From contig NZ_JFKD01000010.1 of NCBI RefSeq assembly GCF_002115725.1, positions 62,001 to 126,000 of the forward strand: 64,000 bases of DNA. The letters run 5' to 3'. The position numbers were made by a program, and so were the translations under genes. Origin of the DNA: Marivita cryptomonadis. GTDB lineage: Bacteria; Pseudomonadota; Alphaproteobacteria; Rhodobacterales; Rhodobacteraceae. The notes below the pieces were generated by a model, which was not told where the DNA came from, searched no databases, and saw only the letters and a list, made by a program, of their open reading frames with translations. Shown here piece after piece: positions 26,753 through 34,166 of the stretch (its first letter is position 1; each line of letters starts with the position of its first letter).

Positions 26753-27673
26753 TCAATGCACCACCTTACTTGTTCTGATGGTTTGCCATGGTGGTTCGAC
26801 CGTGGGCGCACCAAAATAGTACCCTTGAAGAAAGTCGACGCCCAATTGGCCCAACATGTGCGCGTCAGGCGCGGATTCGACGAATTCGGCGACGGTGAAC
26901 ATGTCGAACTGCTGCGCGATGGCAATGATCGCACGAGTCAGAACTTGGTTGTCCGTGTCCGTCGCGATGCCCCGAATGAACTGCCCGTCGATTTTGAGTA
27001 TGTCGAACTGAAATTCCTTCAAATATCGCAGCGCTGTATAGCCTGCACCGAAGTCATCGAGTGCAAAGCTGATGCCCAGCTTTTGCAAATCGCGCATCGC
27101 TTGCACCACAAGTTCAGGCACCAGCATCGCTGACGCCTCGGTAATCTCGAGGATCAGGCGTTCCGCTACAGTTCCGTCGCGCGACAGACCCCGCTCTAAA
27201 ACCTTGCGCCATTTTGGATAGCCGATTGATCGCGCTGACAGATTGATTGCCAGCCGAAGCCCCGGATTCTGCGACAGGGTCCGGAGCCCGTGTTCCAGTG
27301 ACAAACAATCAAGAAGACGCCCGCTTTCCCGTTCTTCGATGCTGTCAATGAATTGTCCGGCAGGGATTATGCGCCCGGTGGGATCGGTGACACGGATCAA
27401 ACCTTCGTAAAAGGCGACATGCCCTTGCTCTTGCGCCTGCACCACTGGTTGAAAGGCAAGGCGCACTTCGCGGTGGCGCACCGCCTCTTCGACAATGTGC
27501 AGGATGTTCTGGTCGCGTTGTTGCGCTGCCGTATCAAGCGGCGATGGTCCAAGTGTTCTGCGTATGGCCCGATGCGGCACGGCATCCCCCTTATGTTCTC
27601 TTGCCAGAGTTTCCATGAAAGGCCTTAAACAAGGCTTAAAGCGTGCGAGGCATTCGTCTGTTGACTCTGTCAT
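26753..27673 (-). CDS. EAL domain protein, probable c-di-GMP phosphodiesterase
   Basis: 306 residues; an alternative ATG at 27616, with AAGG six bases upstream, would give 287. The EAL fold is complete: AFYEGLIRV (EGL in place of EAL), NLSARSIG, LEITEAS, LDDFGAGYTALRYL, DILKIDGQF and FLQGYYFGAP. The acidic metal ligands appear to be retained, so hydrolysis of cyclic di-GMP to pGpG is plausible. No sensory or membrane segment is attached. It is divergent from rpsD. EAL enzymes control motility and biofilm switching; the flagellar genes are 14 kb away. Confidence 0.9.
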   Translation of the reverse strand: MTESTDECLARFKPCLRPFMETLAREHKGDAVPHRAIRRTLGPSPLDTAAQQRDQNILHIVEEAVRHREVRLAFQPVVQAQEQGHVAFYEGLIRVTDPTGRIIPAGQFIDSIEERESGRLLDCLSLEHGLRTLSQNPGLRLAINLSARSIGYPKWRKVLERGLSRDGTVAERLILEITEASAMLVPELVVQAMRDLQKLGISFALDDFGAGYTALRYLKEFQFDILKIDGQFIRGIATDTDNQVLTRAIIAIAQQFDMFTVAEFVESAPDAHMLGQLGVDFLQGYYFGAPTVEPPWQTIRTSKVVH

Positions 27674-27715
27674 GCGCCGCCGTATAAGCGCGGCTTCATT
27701 GGTGTTGGTGGCCCC

Positions 27716-27800
27716 CGCAAGGGGTAGCCTGTCATGGGTTCAAAACCCAAGAGGACAACGCCCTTCATAGTCGCCCCCGCGGGCGTCGTTCTTAGAAGGA
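27716..27800 (+). promoter_or_regulatory. Structured 5' leader of rpsD (candidate)
   Basis: Three short hairpins precede the rpsD ribosome-binding site: CCCC-GCAA-GGGG (a GNRA tetraloop) at about 27711-27722, TGGGTT/AACCCA near 27735-27749, and CGCCC/GGGCG near 27776-27789. The last ends a few bases before AAGGAG. S4 represses its own mRNA in several bacteria, so an autoregulatory leader is possible but not shown. Confidence 0.35.
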
Positions 27801-27808
27801 GATCAGCC

Positions 27809-28429
27809 GTGACAAAACGCACGTCTGCCAAGTACAAAATTGACCGCCGGATGGGTGAAAACATCTGGGGTCGTCCGAAATCCCCCGTCAATCGTCGTGA
27901 ATACGGCCCCGGTCAGCACGGTCAGCGCCGCAAAGGCAAGATGTCCGACTTCGGTCTGCAGCTTCGTGCCAAGCAGAAGCTCAAGGGCTATTACGGCGAT
28001 CTGACGGAAAAGCAGTTCCGCCGCATCTTCGCCGAAGCCGAGCGTCTGCGCGGTGACACCGGCGAACAGCTGATTGGCCTGCTCGAGCGTCGTCTGGACG
28101 CGGTTGTTTACCGTGCCAAGTTTGTTGCGACGATCTTTGCTGCTCGCCAGTTCGTCAACCACGGTCACGTGACCGTCAACGGCCAGCGCGTGAACATCCC
28201 GTCCTACCGCGTGAAGGAAGGCGACGTGATCGAGGTCCGCGACAAGTCCAAGCAGATTGCAGTCGTTCTCGAAGCTACTCAGTTGCCTGAGCGTGATGTG
28301 CCCGACTACATCGAGGCCGATCACTCCAAGATGAAGGCGACCTTCGTCCGCACCCCGGGTCTCAGCGACGTGCCGTACCCGGTGATGATGGAACCGAACC
28401 TAGTCATCGAATACTACGCACAGAACTGA
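27809..28429 (+). CDS. rpsD: 30S ribosomal protein S4
   Basis: 206 residues from a GTG start with AAGGAG seven bases upstream. S4 binds 16S rRNA early in 30S assembly. It starts [20 protein letters not shown], shows [18 protein letters not shown], and carries the S4 RNA-binding domain from about residue 95 ([20 protein letters not shown], then [20 protein letters not shown]). The gene stands alone, as is typical in alphaproteobacteria, and is followed by two hairpins. Confidence 0.97.
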   Translation: MTKRTSAKYKIDRRMGENIWGRPKSPVNRREYGPGQHGQRRKGKMSDFGLQLRAKQKLKGYYGDLTEKQFRRIFAEAERLRGDTGEQLIGLLERRLDAVVYRAKFVATIFAARQFVNHGHVTVNGQRVNIPSYRVKEGDVIEVRDKSKQIAVVLEATQLPERDVPDYIEADHSKMKATFVRTPGLSDVPYPVMMEPNLVIEYYAQN

Positions 28430-28436
28430 TCCGGCC

Positions 28437-28511
28437 AGGCGTACGGTCTAGCCGTACGCCTCGACCTGCGGTCCGTACGTTTCAAAGCCGTCCCATGGGG
28501 CGGCTTTTTTC
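28437..28511 (+). terminator. Tandem terminator hairpins after rpsD
   Basis: First hairpin: AGGCGTACGG / CCGTACGCCT with loop TCTAG (28437-28461), no T-run. Second: AAAGCCG-CCC / GGG-CGGCTTT with one unpaired T and loop ATG (28484-28507), followed by TTT. The second is a standard intrinsic terminator. Confidence 0.8.
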
Positions 28512-28543
28512 ATTGCCTGGCTGACAGCTTCTTCCAAAAAAAG

Positions 28544-28577
28544 AAAAAGGCCGCACATTCTGTGCAGCCTTTTTTCC
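28544..28577. terminator. Bidirectional terminator between rpsD and DUF1127 gene
   Basis: Stem of about twelve pairs with one mismatch (AAAGGCCGCACA against TGTGCAGCCTTT), loop TTC, with A-run on the left and T-run on the right. Confidence 0.8.
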
Positions 28578-28601
28578 CATCAGGTCTTTTGGTCGATCTG
28601 A

Positions 28602-28817
28602 TTACAGCCAGTAAAGGTCCCGGAAGACGTGCCGCACGATATCGTCGCGGCGGATGCCTTTGGCGGCAAGCGCCTCGTCGGACAGCGCCTGAAGGCGCTC
28701 GACTTCACGGATGCGGGAATTTGCTTCCACGACCTGGCTCATACCGCGAGTCAGGCCATCAAGAAGGCTGGAGAAGAACCCCTGCTTCTGGCCGTGGTAG
28801 GACTGTGTCAGTGCCAT
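28602..28817 (-). CDS. DUF1127 family small protein
   Basis: 71 residues. The C-terminal half is the DUF1127 pattern: RIREVERLQALSDEALAAKG followed by IRRDDIVRHVFRDL. Small arginine-rich DUF1127 proteins in alphaproteobacteria are linked to phosphate and carbon metabolism or RNA turnover in a few species. The start at MALTQSYH gives the usual N-terminus; an ATG five codons upstream is possible. It is divergent from preT. Confidence 0.85.
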   Translation of the reverse strand: MALTQSYHGQKQGFFSSLLDGLTRGMSQVVEANSRIREVERLQALSDEALAAKGIRRDDIVRHVFRDLYWL

Positions 28818-28960
28818 GATATGCCTCTGCATTGCTCAAAGATTACTCACTCTCATCTAAGTCGTTGAAATCGTGCTGAGTACCTCTGCTTTGGAATACC
28901 CGCCACGCTCTGAATGCATAACGCCGCAGTGCAGCATTTGTGAAAAAGCATGGCTTTGAA

Positions 28961-28982
28961 AATTTTACCAGTTGATAAAATT
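28961..28982. promoter_or_regulatory. Candidate RutR operator upstream of preT
   Basis: A near-perfect 22-base palindrome: arms AATTTTACCA and TGATAAAATT around GT, with one mismatch. The core TTTACCA-N2-TGATAAA follows the layout of the E. coli RutR operator (TTGACCA-N2-TGGTCAA). It lies 54 bases before the preT start. A matching site sits next to the rutR-like gene. Confidence 0.55.
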
Positions 28983-29035
28983 TTTGACCCGTGAGAGCGT
29001 TCTTCAACTGTTCAAGCTGACTTCGGAGAATGAAG

Positions 29036-30361
29036 ATGGACGCCAGAGCATTGAAAGAAGGGGTTGTTCCCGGACGTTTGGACGCAGACGCGTTGAACGC
29101 GGGTTTCGTCGATCTGCATGCCCCGCTGACAGATCACGAGGCGTTGGTCGCGGCGGATCGATGCTACTTCTGCCATGACGCACCCTGCATCACCGCCTGC
29201 CCCACAGATATCGATATCCCGCTTTTCATCCGCCAAATCGCGACAGGCACACCAGAAGCAGCGGCCAAGACGATTCTGACGCAAAACATCATGGGCGGCA
29301 TGTGCGCCCGCGTCTGCCCCACCGAAACTTTGTGCGAAGAAGCCTGCGTGCGCGAAGCCGCCGAAGGCGAGCCGGTGCAGATCGGTCGGTTGCAGCGCTA
29401 CGCGACTGACACATTGATGGCACAAGGCGTGCATCCTTTCTCCCGGGCGGCCTCGACCGGCAAGCGTATTGCCGTTGTTGGGGCCGGTCCGGCAGGGCTG
29501 GCCTGCGCGCACCGTCTCGCGATGCATGGGCACGATGTTGTGGTCTTTGATGCACGGTCCAAGGCCGGCGGCCTGAACGAATACGGCATCGCCGCCTACA
29601 AAAGCACCGAGGATTTCGCAGCGCGCGAAGTCGACTGGCTCTTGCAGATCGGAGGGATCCAAATTCGGAACAACATGGCGCTGGGCCGGGATGTGACCCT
29701 TTCCGCACTGCAAGGTGAATACGATGCCGTGTTCCTTGGTATGGGGTTGGGCGGTGTCAACGCACTGACAGCTCCGGGTGCCGAAAAGGAGGGCGTTCTG
29801 GATGCGGTCGGGTTTATCGCTGATCTGCGGCAGGCCACTGATCTAAGCGCCCTTCCGGTTGGACGCGATGTTGTTGTGATCGGTGGTGGGATGACGGCTG
29901 TCGATGCCGCGGTGCAGTCCAAACTGCTGGGTGCGCTGAACGTGACCATCGTCTATCGGCGGGGCCGCGACCGGATGAACGCCTCGGTCTGGGAACAGGA
30001 TTTGGCCGCTGCCAAGGGTGTGCGGATCATCACGAACGCCTCACCTGTCGCTGTTCACGGCAATGGCGCTGTGCGCGAGATCGAATTCGAGTTTACCGAT
30101 GACGAGCTAGCCCCCACCGGTCAGACCTTCCGCCTTGCCGCCGATCAGGTGTTCAAGGCCATCGGTCAGACACTGAGCGGTGAGGACCTGCCCAATCTCG
30201 ACGGTCGCAAGATTGCAGTCTCCGGGCCGGGCCGCACCTCGGTGCAAGGCGTCTGGGCGGGCGGGGATTGCGCCGCAGGAGGCGAAGACCTGACCGTAAC
30301 AGCGGTCGCCGAAGGGCGAGATGCCGCCGAAGACATCCACGCCGCGCTGATGCGCGCCTGA
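29036..30361 (+). CDS. preT: Dihydropyrimidine dehydrogenase subunit PreT (NADH-oxidising)
   Basis: 441 residues. The flavin and iron-sulfur subunit that takes electrons from NAD(P)H for reduction of uracil and thymine. It has an N-terminal double-cluster domain (CYFCHDAPCITACPTDIDIP and MCARVCPTETLCEEACV), an FAD site VVGAGPAGLACAHRL near residue 142 and a nucleotide site VIGGGMTAVDAA near 280, like the small subunit of glutamate synthase. The ATG at 29036 was preferred over 29030 because GGAG lies seven bases before it. It is followed by preA after 16 bases. Confidence 0.93.
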   Translation: MDARALKEGVVPGRLDADALNAGFVDLHAPLTDHEALVAADRCYFCHDAPCITACPTDIDIPLFIRQIATGTPEAAAKTILTQNIMGGMCARVCPTETLCEEACVREAAEGEPVQIGRLQRYATDTLMAQGVHPFSRAASTGKRIAVVGAGPAGLACAHRLAMHGHDVVVFDARSKAGGLNEYGIAAYKSTEDFAAREVDWLLQIGGIQIRNNMALGRDVTLSALQGEYDAVFLGMGLGGVNALTAPGAEKEGVLDAVGFIADLRQATDLSALPVGRDVVVIGGGMTAVDAAVQSKLLGALNVTIVYRRGRDRMNASVWEQDLAAAKGVRIITNASPVAVHGNGAVREIEFEFTDDELAPTGQTFRLAADQVFKAIGQTLSGEDLPNLDGRKIAVSGPGRTSVQGVWAGGDCAAGGEDLTVTAVAEGRDAAEDIHAALMRA

Positions 30362-30377
30362 TCCGGGAGGATTGAGA

Positions 30378-31685
30378 ATGGCTGACCTGACCACAAATTT
30401 CGTAGGCATCAAGAGCCCAAACCCTTTCTGGCTCGCCTCGGCGCCACCGACGGACAAGGAATACAACGTCCGTCGTGCCTTTGAGGCAGGGTGGGGCGGC
30501 GTCGTCTGGAAAACACTTGGTGAGGCTGGTCCGCCCGTCGTGAACGTCAACGGTCCACGCTATGGCGCGATCTGGGGCGCAGATCGGCGTTTGCTTGGGC
30601 TGAACAATATCGAACTGATCACCGACAGGCCATTGGAAGTGAACCTGCGCGAGATCAAGGCGGTCAAACGTGACTACCCCGACCGCGCTATGGTCGTGTC
30701 ATTGATGGTGCCCTGCGAGGAGGAGGCCTGGAAGGCAATCCTGCCATTGGTTGAAGAAACAGGGGCAGATGGGGTCGAGCTCAACTTTGGTTGCCCGCAC
30801 GGCATGTCCGAAAGGGGTATGGGCAGTGCCGTGGGGCAGGTGCCCGAGTACATTGAAATGGTCACGCGCTGGGTGAAGCAGAGCACCCGCATGCCCTGCA
30901 TCGTCAAGCTGACGCCGAACATCACCGATATTCGCAAGCCCGCAATGGCAGCGCACGCAGGTGGCGCCGATGCGGTGAGCCTGATCAACACGATCAATTC
31001 CATCACCTCGGTCGATCTGGATCTCTTTGCGCCGGAACCTACGATTGATGGCAAGGGCGCGCATGGCGGGTATTGCGGGCCTGCGGTGAAGCCGATCGCG
31101 CTGAACATGGTGGCCGAGATTGCGCGGTCGCCCGAGATGCGCGGCTTGCCGATTTCCGGAATTGGTGGGGTGACCACGTGGAAGGATGCCGCCGAGTTCA
31201 TGGCATTGGGTGCAGGTAACGTTCAGGTCTGCACCGCCGCGATGACCTATGGGTTCAAGATTGTGCAGGAGATGATCTCGGGCCTGTCACAGTACCTCGA
31301 CGAAAAGGGATTGGATTCGACCGCTGATCTTGTCGGGCGCGCTGTGCCGAACATCAGCGATTGGCAAAACCTGAACTTAAATTACGTGACCAAGGCACGG
31401 ATTGATCAGGATCTGTGCATCTCGTGTGGGCGCTGTTTTGCAGCCTGCGAGGATACCTCGCACCAGGCCATCGCCATGTCAGAGGACCGAGTGTTCACGG
31501 TCAAGGATGACGAGTGCGTGGCTTGCAATCTGTGTGTGAATGTATGCCCGGTCGAGGCGTGTATCACCATGGAGCGGTTGGACGTCGGGGTCATCGACGC
31601 GCGAACCGGTCAACCGGTTGCTGCGGAACATGGTGATTGGACCAGCCATCCGAACAACCCAGCGGTGGCACAGGCGGCCGAGTAA
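30378..31685 (+). CDS. preA: Dihydropyrimidine dehydrogenase subunit PreA
   Basis: 435 residues. The FMN subunit that reduces uracil and thymine to dihydropyrimidines. The N-terminal TIM barrel has NFGCPHGMSERGMGSAVGQ with the catalytic Cys, and NTINSI and SGIGGVTTWKDAAEF for FMN. The C-terminus carries two [4Fe-4S] motifs, CISCGRCFAACED and CVACNLCVNVCPVEAC. GGGAGG lies seven bases upstream. Together with PreT it forms the first step of the reductive pathway; the amidase and hydrolase genes lie 1 to 4 kb further on. Confidence 0.95.
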   Translation: MADLTTNFVGIKSPNPFWLASAPPTDKEYNVRRAFEAGWGGVVWKTLGEAGPPVVNVNGPRYGAIWGADRRLLGLNNIELITDRPLEVNLREIKAVKRDYPDRAMVVSLMVPCEEEAWKAILPLVEETGADGVELNFGCPHGMSERGMGSAVGQVPEYIEMVTRWVKQSTRMPCIVKLTPNITDIRKPAMAAHAGGADAVSLINTINSITSVDLDLFAPEPTIDGKGAHGGYCGPAVKPIALNMVAEIARSPEMRGLPISGIGGVTTWKDAAEFMALGAGNVQVCTAAMTYGFKIVQEMISGLSQYLDEKGLDSTADLVGRAVPNISDWQNLNLNYVTKARIDQDLCISCGRCFAACEDTSHQAIAMSEDRVFTVKDDECVACNLCVNVCPVEACITMERLDVGVIDARTGQPVAAEHGDWTSHPNNPAVAQAAE

Positions 31686-31745
31686 GATTATTCGTACGAA
31701 TAATCTCAACGTGCAGAAAATTCGTACGAATTTTCTGAGCGCTCA
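31685..31745. repeat. Two tandem TTCGTACGAA palindromes between convergent genes
   Basis: 31685-31706: arms AGATTATTCGT / ACGAATAATCT, 22 bases, perfect. 31714-31737: arms CAGAAAATTCGT / ACGAATTTTCTG, 24 bases, perfect. Centres are 30 bases apart. TGAGCGCTCA (31736-31745), another palindrome, follows. They fill the space from the preA stop to a small minus-strand gene. The same arrangement occurs at 57550-57603. Confidence 0.85.
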
Positions 31746-31970
31746 GCAGAGCTGTCGAATAGGGCGGCGATGACAAACGATGACGTAGTCATCGCCGACC
31801 TCATAGAGGCGAAAGCCGCGGGCACGCACCTCGGCGACCAGCAAGGATACGCCAATTTCTCGGTCTATGCTGTGCTTGTTGCGTCGCAGGATACCACCTT
31901 GCTTGGCAGCGCGCGTGTTGAACAATTGATCGCGCCAAGGGGCATTCAATTTCGGTGAATTGGGGAACAT
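31743..31970 (-). CDS. Small conserved hypothetical protein
   Basis: 75 residues: MFPNSPKLNAPWRDQLFNTR at the start, then AKQGGILRRNKHSIDREIG and LLVAEVRARGFRLYEVGDDY followed by VIVCHRRPI. I recall similar 60-75-residue rhodobacterial proteins, often misnamed as phosphoribosylanthranilate isomerase, ending in a RGF...VENGDQFVIFCN-type stretch, but this is from memory. It is convergent with preA and separated from it by the palindrome pair. No function is known. Confidence 0.6.
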   Translation of the reverse strand: MFPNSPKLNAPWRDQLFNTRAAKQGGILRRNKHSIDREIGVSLLVAEVRARGFRLYEVGDDYVIVCHRRPIRQLC

Positions 31971-32029
31971 GAGATGCTGTGTCATGTCGGTACAGTGCAA
32001 CGGCTTTGGTTAATCCAAAATGAATACCG

Positions 32030-32659
32030 TTAAGGCGTGAGTACTTTTCGGAACATCACTTCCACGAACTGATCTGCACCGCGCGCACGCTTATCATCTC
32101 CTGGCAACAGAACTGCGATCTGCGCTTCAAAATCAGCATAGTGTTGGGTTACGGCCCAGATTGAAAAGATCAGATGCGCGGGATGCAAATCTGCGATTTT
32201 GCCATCCTTAATCCATTTCGCAATGATCCCGCACTGGCTGTCAAACAGCGGTTTCAGTGTGCTTTCGAGATGCGGCAACATCCGCGGCGCACCTTGGACA
32301 ATCTCATTTGCGAAAAGCCGGGATTCGCGCGGATAAAGGCGGCTCATCTCCATCTTGCGGTGGATGTAGCCGAGGATCTCTTCAAGCGGGTCGCCGCCAG
32401 GATCCATCGCACCAAGGGGGCTGAGCCATTCCTCCATGAGTGTGTTCAGAAGGTCGATATGGATCGCTTCTTTGCTCTCGTAGTAGTAGATGAGATTGGG
32501 TTTGTGCATCCCGCAGGCGTCGGCGATCTGATCAAGTGTCGTGCCGCGAAACCCTTGTGTCGCGAAAAGGCCTAGCGCCGCATCACGGATCCGTTGGCGG
32601 TTTTCTGTCTGGATGCGGCTTGGCTTTCGTTCGGGGGGGCTCACGGGGGTCTCTCTCAT
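32030..32659 (-). CDS. rutR: RutR-like TetR family regulator of pyrimidine catabolism
   Basis: 209 residues. The N-terminal TetR helix-turn-helix is GLFATQGFRGTTLDQIADAC with MHKPNLIYYYESKEAI. The ligand domain closely follows E. coli RutR along its length: YPRESRLFANEIVQGAPRML, and HPAHLIFSIWAVTQHYADFE. RutR represses pyrimidine-use genes until uracil or thymine binds. Here it lies between preTA and the amidase/hydantoinase genes, divergent from the latter, with a palindrome of the RutR-operator type in the shared promoter. The start MRETPVSPPERK is one of several possible. Confidence 0.9.
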   Translation of the reverse strand: MRETPVSPPERKPSRIQTENRQRIRDAALGLFATQGFRGTTLDQIADACGMHKPNLIYYYESKEAIHIDLLNTLMEEWLSPLGAMDPGGDPLEEILGYIHRKMEMSRLYPRESRLFANEIVQGAPRMLPHLESTLKPLFDSQCGIIAKWIKDGKIADLHPAHLIFSIWAVTQHYADFEAQIAVLLPGDDKRARGADQFVEVMFRKVLTP

Positions 32660-32756
32660 GCATCTTTTACAGGCACGACCCCTGTGTTCGGGGCTGTGCA
32701 AACCAACTCATTCGAGAACATACCTTGACAGCTTGGGGGCGCGTTGCAATCGTAAC

Positions 32757-32772
32757 TTTACCAAATGGTAAA
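32757..32772. promoter_or_regulatory. RutR-type operator TTTACCA-AA-TGGTAAA
   Basis: A perfect palindrome with two-base spacer, 58 bases before the amidohydrolase start and 97 bases before the rutR start, so it can control both divergent units. TTGACA at 32725-32730 may be a -35 element. It matches the RutR operator layout TTGACCA-N2-TGGTCAA at all but one position per arm. Confidence 0.65.
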
Positions 32773-32830
32773 AAACTTGCGTGGGCTGTTGTGCCATCAC
32801 GCAAGCAAGCCGGCGGCGAGGGGAACGAAC

Positions 32831-34081
32831 ATGGCAGCACCCGGAGAAAATCTGCGGATCAATGGTGATCGTCTATGGGACACACTCATGGAAATGGCAA
32901 AAATTGGTCCGGGAGTGGCGGGCGGTAACAACCGCCAAACCCTCACTGATGAGGACGCGGAAGGCCGGGCGCTGTTTCAAAAATGGTGCCAAGACGCCGG
33001 CTGTACGATGGGTCTCGACGAGATCGGCAACATGTTCGCCCGGCGCGAGGGCACGGACCCAGACGCGCTGCCGGTCTACGTTGGCTCGCATCTCGACACG
33101 CAGCCGACGGGTGGCAAGTACGATGGCGTGCTTGGTGTTCTGGGCGGGTTGGAAATTCTGCGGTCGCTCAATGACCTCGGCATCAAGACCAAGCACCCGA
33201 TCGTTGTGACGAACTGGACCAACGAAGAGGGGACCCGTTTTGCGCCAGCGATGCTGGCCTCTGGGGTATTTGCTGGCAAGCATTCTTTGGATTGGGCAAA
33301 TGACCGCACGGATGCCAAGGGCAAGCGTTTTGGTGACGAGCTGGAACGTATTGGCTGGAAAGGCACCGAAAAAGTCGGCGATCGCAAGATGCATGCGTTT
33401 TTCGAGTTGCATATCGAACAGGGTCCGATCCTCGAAGCCGAGGGCAAGGACATTGGTGTTGTCACGCATGGGCAGGGTTTGCGCTGGATCGAATGTACGG
33501 TGACCGGCAAGGAAAGCCACACCGGATCGACGCCTATGCATATGCGCAAGAATGCGGGACGTGGGCTCGCTCTGGTCACAGAACTGGTGCACGAGATCGC
33601 GATGAAGAACCAACCCAATGCGGTTGGCGCGATCGGCCATATCGACGTCTATCCCAACAGTCGAAACATCATTCCTGGAAAGGTTGTGTTCACTGTCGAT
33701 TTGCGCACGCACTTGTTGGACAAGCTGAACACCATGGTTGACGAGTTCATGGCGCGTGCGCCGAAGCTTTGCGAAGACGTTGGCGTCAGTTTCGAATCGC
33801 ACATCGTCGGGCAGTTTGATCCGCCCGCGTTCGACGAGGCCTGTGTGGGCGCAATCCGAGATGCCGCAGACCGGCTAGGTTACAGCCACATGGATATCGT
33901 ATCGGGTGCCGGACATGATGCCTGCTGGATCAACGATGTGGCCCCCACCGCGATGGTGATGTGTCCTTGCGTTGACGGGCTGTCGCACAATGAGGCGGAG
34001 GAGATCTCCAAGGAATGGGCGGCTGCGGGCACCGATGTGCTTTTCCATGCGGTTGTCGAGACGGCGGGGATCGTCAGCTAG
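32831..34081 (+). CDS. Zn-dependent N-carbamoyl amidohydrolase (beta-ureidopropionase type)
   Basis: 416 residues, M20/hydantoinase-carbamoylase family. It is expected to hydrolyse N-carbamoyl-beta-alanine (third step of reductive pyrimidine breakdown). Metal sites appear as GSHLDTQPTGGKYDGVLG near residue 83-100, NEEGTRFAPAM near 128, HIEQGPILE near 192 and SGAGHDACW near 365. The start at MAAPGENLRI aligns with the family; the frame upstream crosses the operator. Some relatives act on allantoate or N-carbamoyl-L-amino acids, but the neighbours favour the pyrimidine route. Confidence 0.9.
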   Translation: MAAPGENLRINGDRLWDTLMEMAKIGPGVAGGNNRQTLTDEDAEGRALFQKWCQDAGCTMGLDEIGNMFARREGTDPDALPVYVGSHLDTQPTGGKYDGVLGVLGGLEILRSLNDLGIKTKHPIVVTNWTNEEGTRFAPAMLASGVFAGKHSLDWANDRTDAKGKRFGDELERIGWKGTEKVGDRKMHAFFELHIEQGPILEAEGKDIGVVTHGQGLRWIECTVTGKESHTGSTPMHMRKNAGRGLALVTELVHEIAMKNQPNAVGAIGHIDVYPNSRNIIPGKVVFTVDLRTHLLDKLNTMVDEFMARAPKLCEDVGVSFESHIVGQFDPPAFDEACVGAIRDAADRLGYSHMDIVSGAGHDACWINDVAPTAMVMCPCVDGLSHNEAEEISKEWAAAGTDVLFHAVVETAGIVS

Positions 34082-34084
34082 GTT

Positions 34085-34151
34085 GGGGGCGCTGCCGCCG
34101 TCGCGCGATGCGCGGCTCCCCCGAGTTATTTTTGAAATAGAGAAGATCAGG
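34085..34151 (+). repeat. Copy of dispersed intergenic element (diverged)
   Basis: A GC hairpin region (GGGGGCGCTGCCGC ... GCGCGGCTCCCCC) followed by the AT/AG-rich stretch TTATTTTTGAAATAGAGAAG and ATCAGG at 34126-34151, just before the hydA ribosome-binding site. The second part is similar to the repeat at 56787 and 60154 with several substitutions. Confidence 0.5.
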
Positions 34152-34166
34152 ACCACGGAGTAAACC

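Noticed and set aside
27735..27749. T-arm-like GGGTTCAAAACCC before rpsD suggesting a tRNA
   Set aside because: No D arm, acceptor stem or anticodon arm can be formed around it.
28437..28461. GTACG-containing inverted repeat after rpsD as a further member of the TTCGTACGAA family
   Set aside because: It has a five-base loop and lacks the TTCGTACGAA core; treated as part of the rpsD terminator.
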